Assembly (NCBI RefSeq): GCF_000733725.1
Contig: NZ_JMQM01000001.1
Span: 310,001 to 374,000 of the forward strand
DNA from: Nitratireductor basaltis
Lineage (GTDB): Bacteria > Pseudomonadota > Alphaproteobacteria > Rhizobiales > Rhizobiaceae
Direction: 5' to 3'
DNA: 64,000 nt
The number at the start of each line of letters is the position of its first letter. Position 1 is the first letter of the stretch. Shown one piece after another: positions 63,086 to 64,000 of this stretch. The translations under genes and the position numbers were made by a program. The notes beneath the pieces were generated by a model. That model saw only the letters and a list, made by a program, of their open reading frames with translations. It was not told the DNA's origin and did not search any database.

Positions 63086-64000
63086 TGGCTACTGTCAAAC
63101 TCAGCGATGTACGCAAATCATTCGGCAAGAACGAAGTCATCCATGGCATTGATCTCGACATCGCCGATGGCGAATTCATCGTCATTGTCGGGCCTTCGGG
63201 GTGCGGAAAGTCGACCCTGTTGCGGATGGTAGCCGGTCTTGAGACCGTCAGCTCCGGCGAAATCCATATCGACGGCCGTCGCGTGAATGATCTTGAGCCC
63301 ATGGAGCGCGACATTGCCATGGTCTTCCAGAACTATGCGCTCTACCCGCACATGAACGTTTACGACAACATGGCCTACGGCCTGCGTATAACCGGCAAGC
63401 CCAAGGAGGAGATCAGGGAGCGGGTGCATCAGGCGGCCGCACTCCTCCAGATCGAGGACTATCTTGAGCGCAAACCACGGGAGCTGTCGGGAGGGCAGCG
63501 GCAACGCGTTGCCATGGGGCGTGCAATCGTGCGCAAGCCTGCGGTCTTCCTGTTTGACGAACCACTGTCCAATCTGGATGCGAAGCTGCGCGTCCAGATG
63601 CGGCTGGAGATCAAACAGTTGCAGAAGGAACTCGGTGTCACATCGCTCTACGTCACGCATGACCAGGTGGAGGCCATGACGCTGGCCGACCGGGTCATCA
63701 TCATGAATGAAGGCAGAGCCGAGCAAGTCGGAACACCGCTGGAGCTCTACGCCAATCCGGCGACCCGCTTCGTTGGCGGGTTCATCGGCTCTCCGCCCAT
63801 GAATTTCATCAAGGTACAGGAACGGCGGCTGGGCGATTATCCGCTCCGGCCAGACGCAGACAGTATCGGGATCAGACCGGAGCATATGCGTTTCGTGAAT
63901 GACGGCGCCAAAATGCTCGGGGGGAGGGTCAAGTTCCTGGAGGCGCTCGGTGCGGAAACGCTGGTGCATGTGGAACTGGAAAACGGCAATCTCGTCACGG
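63085..64000 (+). CDS. ugpC: Glycerol-3-phosphate type ABC ATPase, truncated by window end
   Basis: The first 305 codons of an MalK/UgpC-type ATPase; the frame remains open at the window edge. Walker A is GPSGCGKST near residue 38, the Q-loop is in [12 protein letters not shown], the signature is [11 protein letters not shown], Walker B is [12 protein letters not shown], and the His switch is in [10 protein letters not shown]. The C-terminal TOBE domain has begun ([11 protein letters not shown]). It drives the UgpAE channel. Confidence 0.88.
   Translation, partial: MATVKLSDVRKSFGKNEVIHGIDLDIADGEFIVIVGPSGCGKSTLLRMVAGLETVSSGEIHIDGRRVNDLEPMERDIAMVFQNYALYPHMNVYDNMAYGLRITGKPKEEIRERVHQAAALLQIEDYLERKPRELSGGQRQRVAMGRAIVRKPAVFLFDEPLSNLDAKLRVQMRLEIKQLQKELGVTSLYVTHDQVEAMTLADRVIIMNEGRAEQVGTPLELYANPATRFVGGFIGSPPMNFIKVQERRLGDYPLRPDADSIGIRPEHMRFVNDGAKMLGGRVKFLEALGAETLVHVELENGNLVT

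Overview
The window looks like chromosomal or megaplasmid DNA from a high-GC alphaproteobacterium of the Hyphomicrobiales (Rhizobiales). This is inferred from codon usage, tightly overlapping operons, a NodS-type methyltransferase, rhizobial-style transporter families and the apiose genes. No rRNA, tRNA, insertion sequence, prophage or CRISPR array was seen. About 50 genes are supported, nearly all for uptake and breakdown of small organic compounds.

Layout. (1) 275-3576: four overlapping genes (acyl-CoA dehydrogenase-like, PIG-L deacetylase, NodS-like methyltransferase, family 2 glycosyltransferase) that look like one uncharacterised glycoconjugate or amino-sugar pathway. (2) 3710-8606: mntR and a manganese-type ABC importer, sitABCD. 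Both permeases carry an extra cytoplasmic C-terminal winged-helix-like domain, and two MntR-box-like inverted repeats precede mntR and sitA. (3) 8610-14517: CoA transferase and HMG-CoA-lyase family genes divergent from a GntR regulator and a tripartite tricarboxylate transporter (tctCBA). (4) 14584-20559: a VOC protein, then a TRAP transporter with an RraA-like enzyme and a nitrilase-family amidase, and a LysR regulator. (5) 20619-29061: a minus-strand operon of eight genes, deoR, dctQ, dctM, dctP, N-formylglutamate-amidohydrolase-like, glutamine-synthetase-like, aldehyde dehydrogenase, iron alcohol dehydrogenase. The enzymes fit a gamma-glutamylation route for an imported amino alcohol or amine. 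(6) 29288-35501: divergent redox pair (GlpA-like with BFD [2Fe-2S] domain, plus an FAD/NAD oxidoreductase), an FGGY kinase, then nagB and nagA. (7) 35625-42650: a small unknown protein, amidase with an AtzG-like partner, MFS exporter with divergent TetR, and a flavin reductase fusion with GST and divergent LysR.

(8) 42854-56143: the most coherent system, a complete predicted D-apiose pathway. A ribose-type ABC importer with a DUF2291 lipoprotein would bring in the sugar. ApsD, ApnL, ApnO, OiaK, the RuBisCO-like OiaX, LerI (TIM-like) and DerI (RpiB-like) would convert it to D-erythrose 4-phosphate. A GntR/FCD regulator lies at one end. A repeated element with core GTCAACTGGTATAATGA precedes the regulator, apnO, lerI/oiaK and oiaX, and overlaps TATAAT -10 boxes, so it is the likely operator of the regulon. 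(9) 56427-59663: an orphan hybrid histidine kinase. (10) 59976 to the window end: ugpBAE and the start of ugpC, a glycerol-3-phosphate type ABC importer.

All functions are from reading the sequence; no database search was run.
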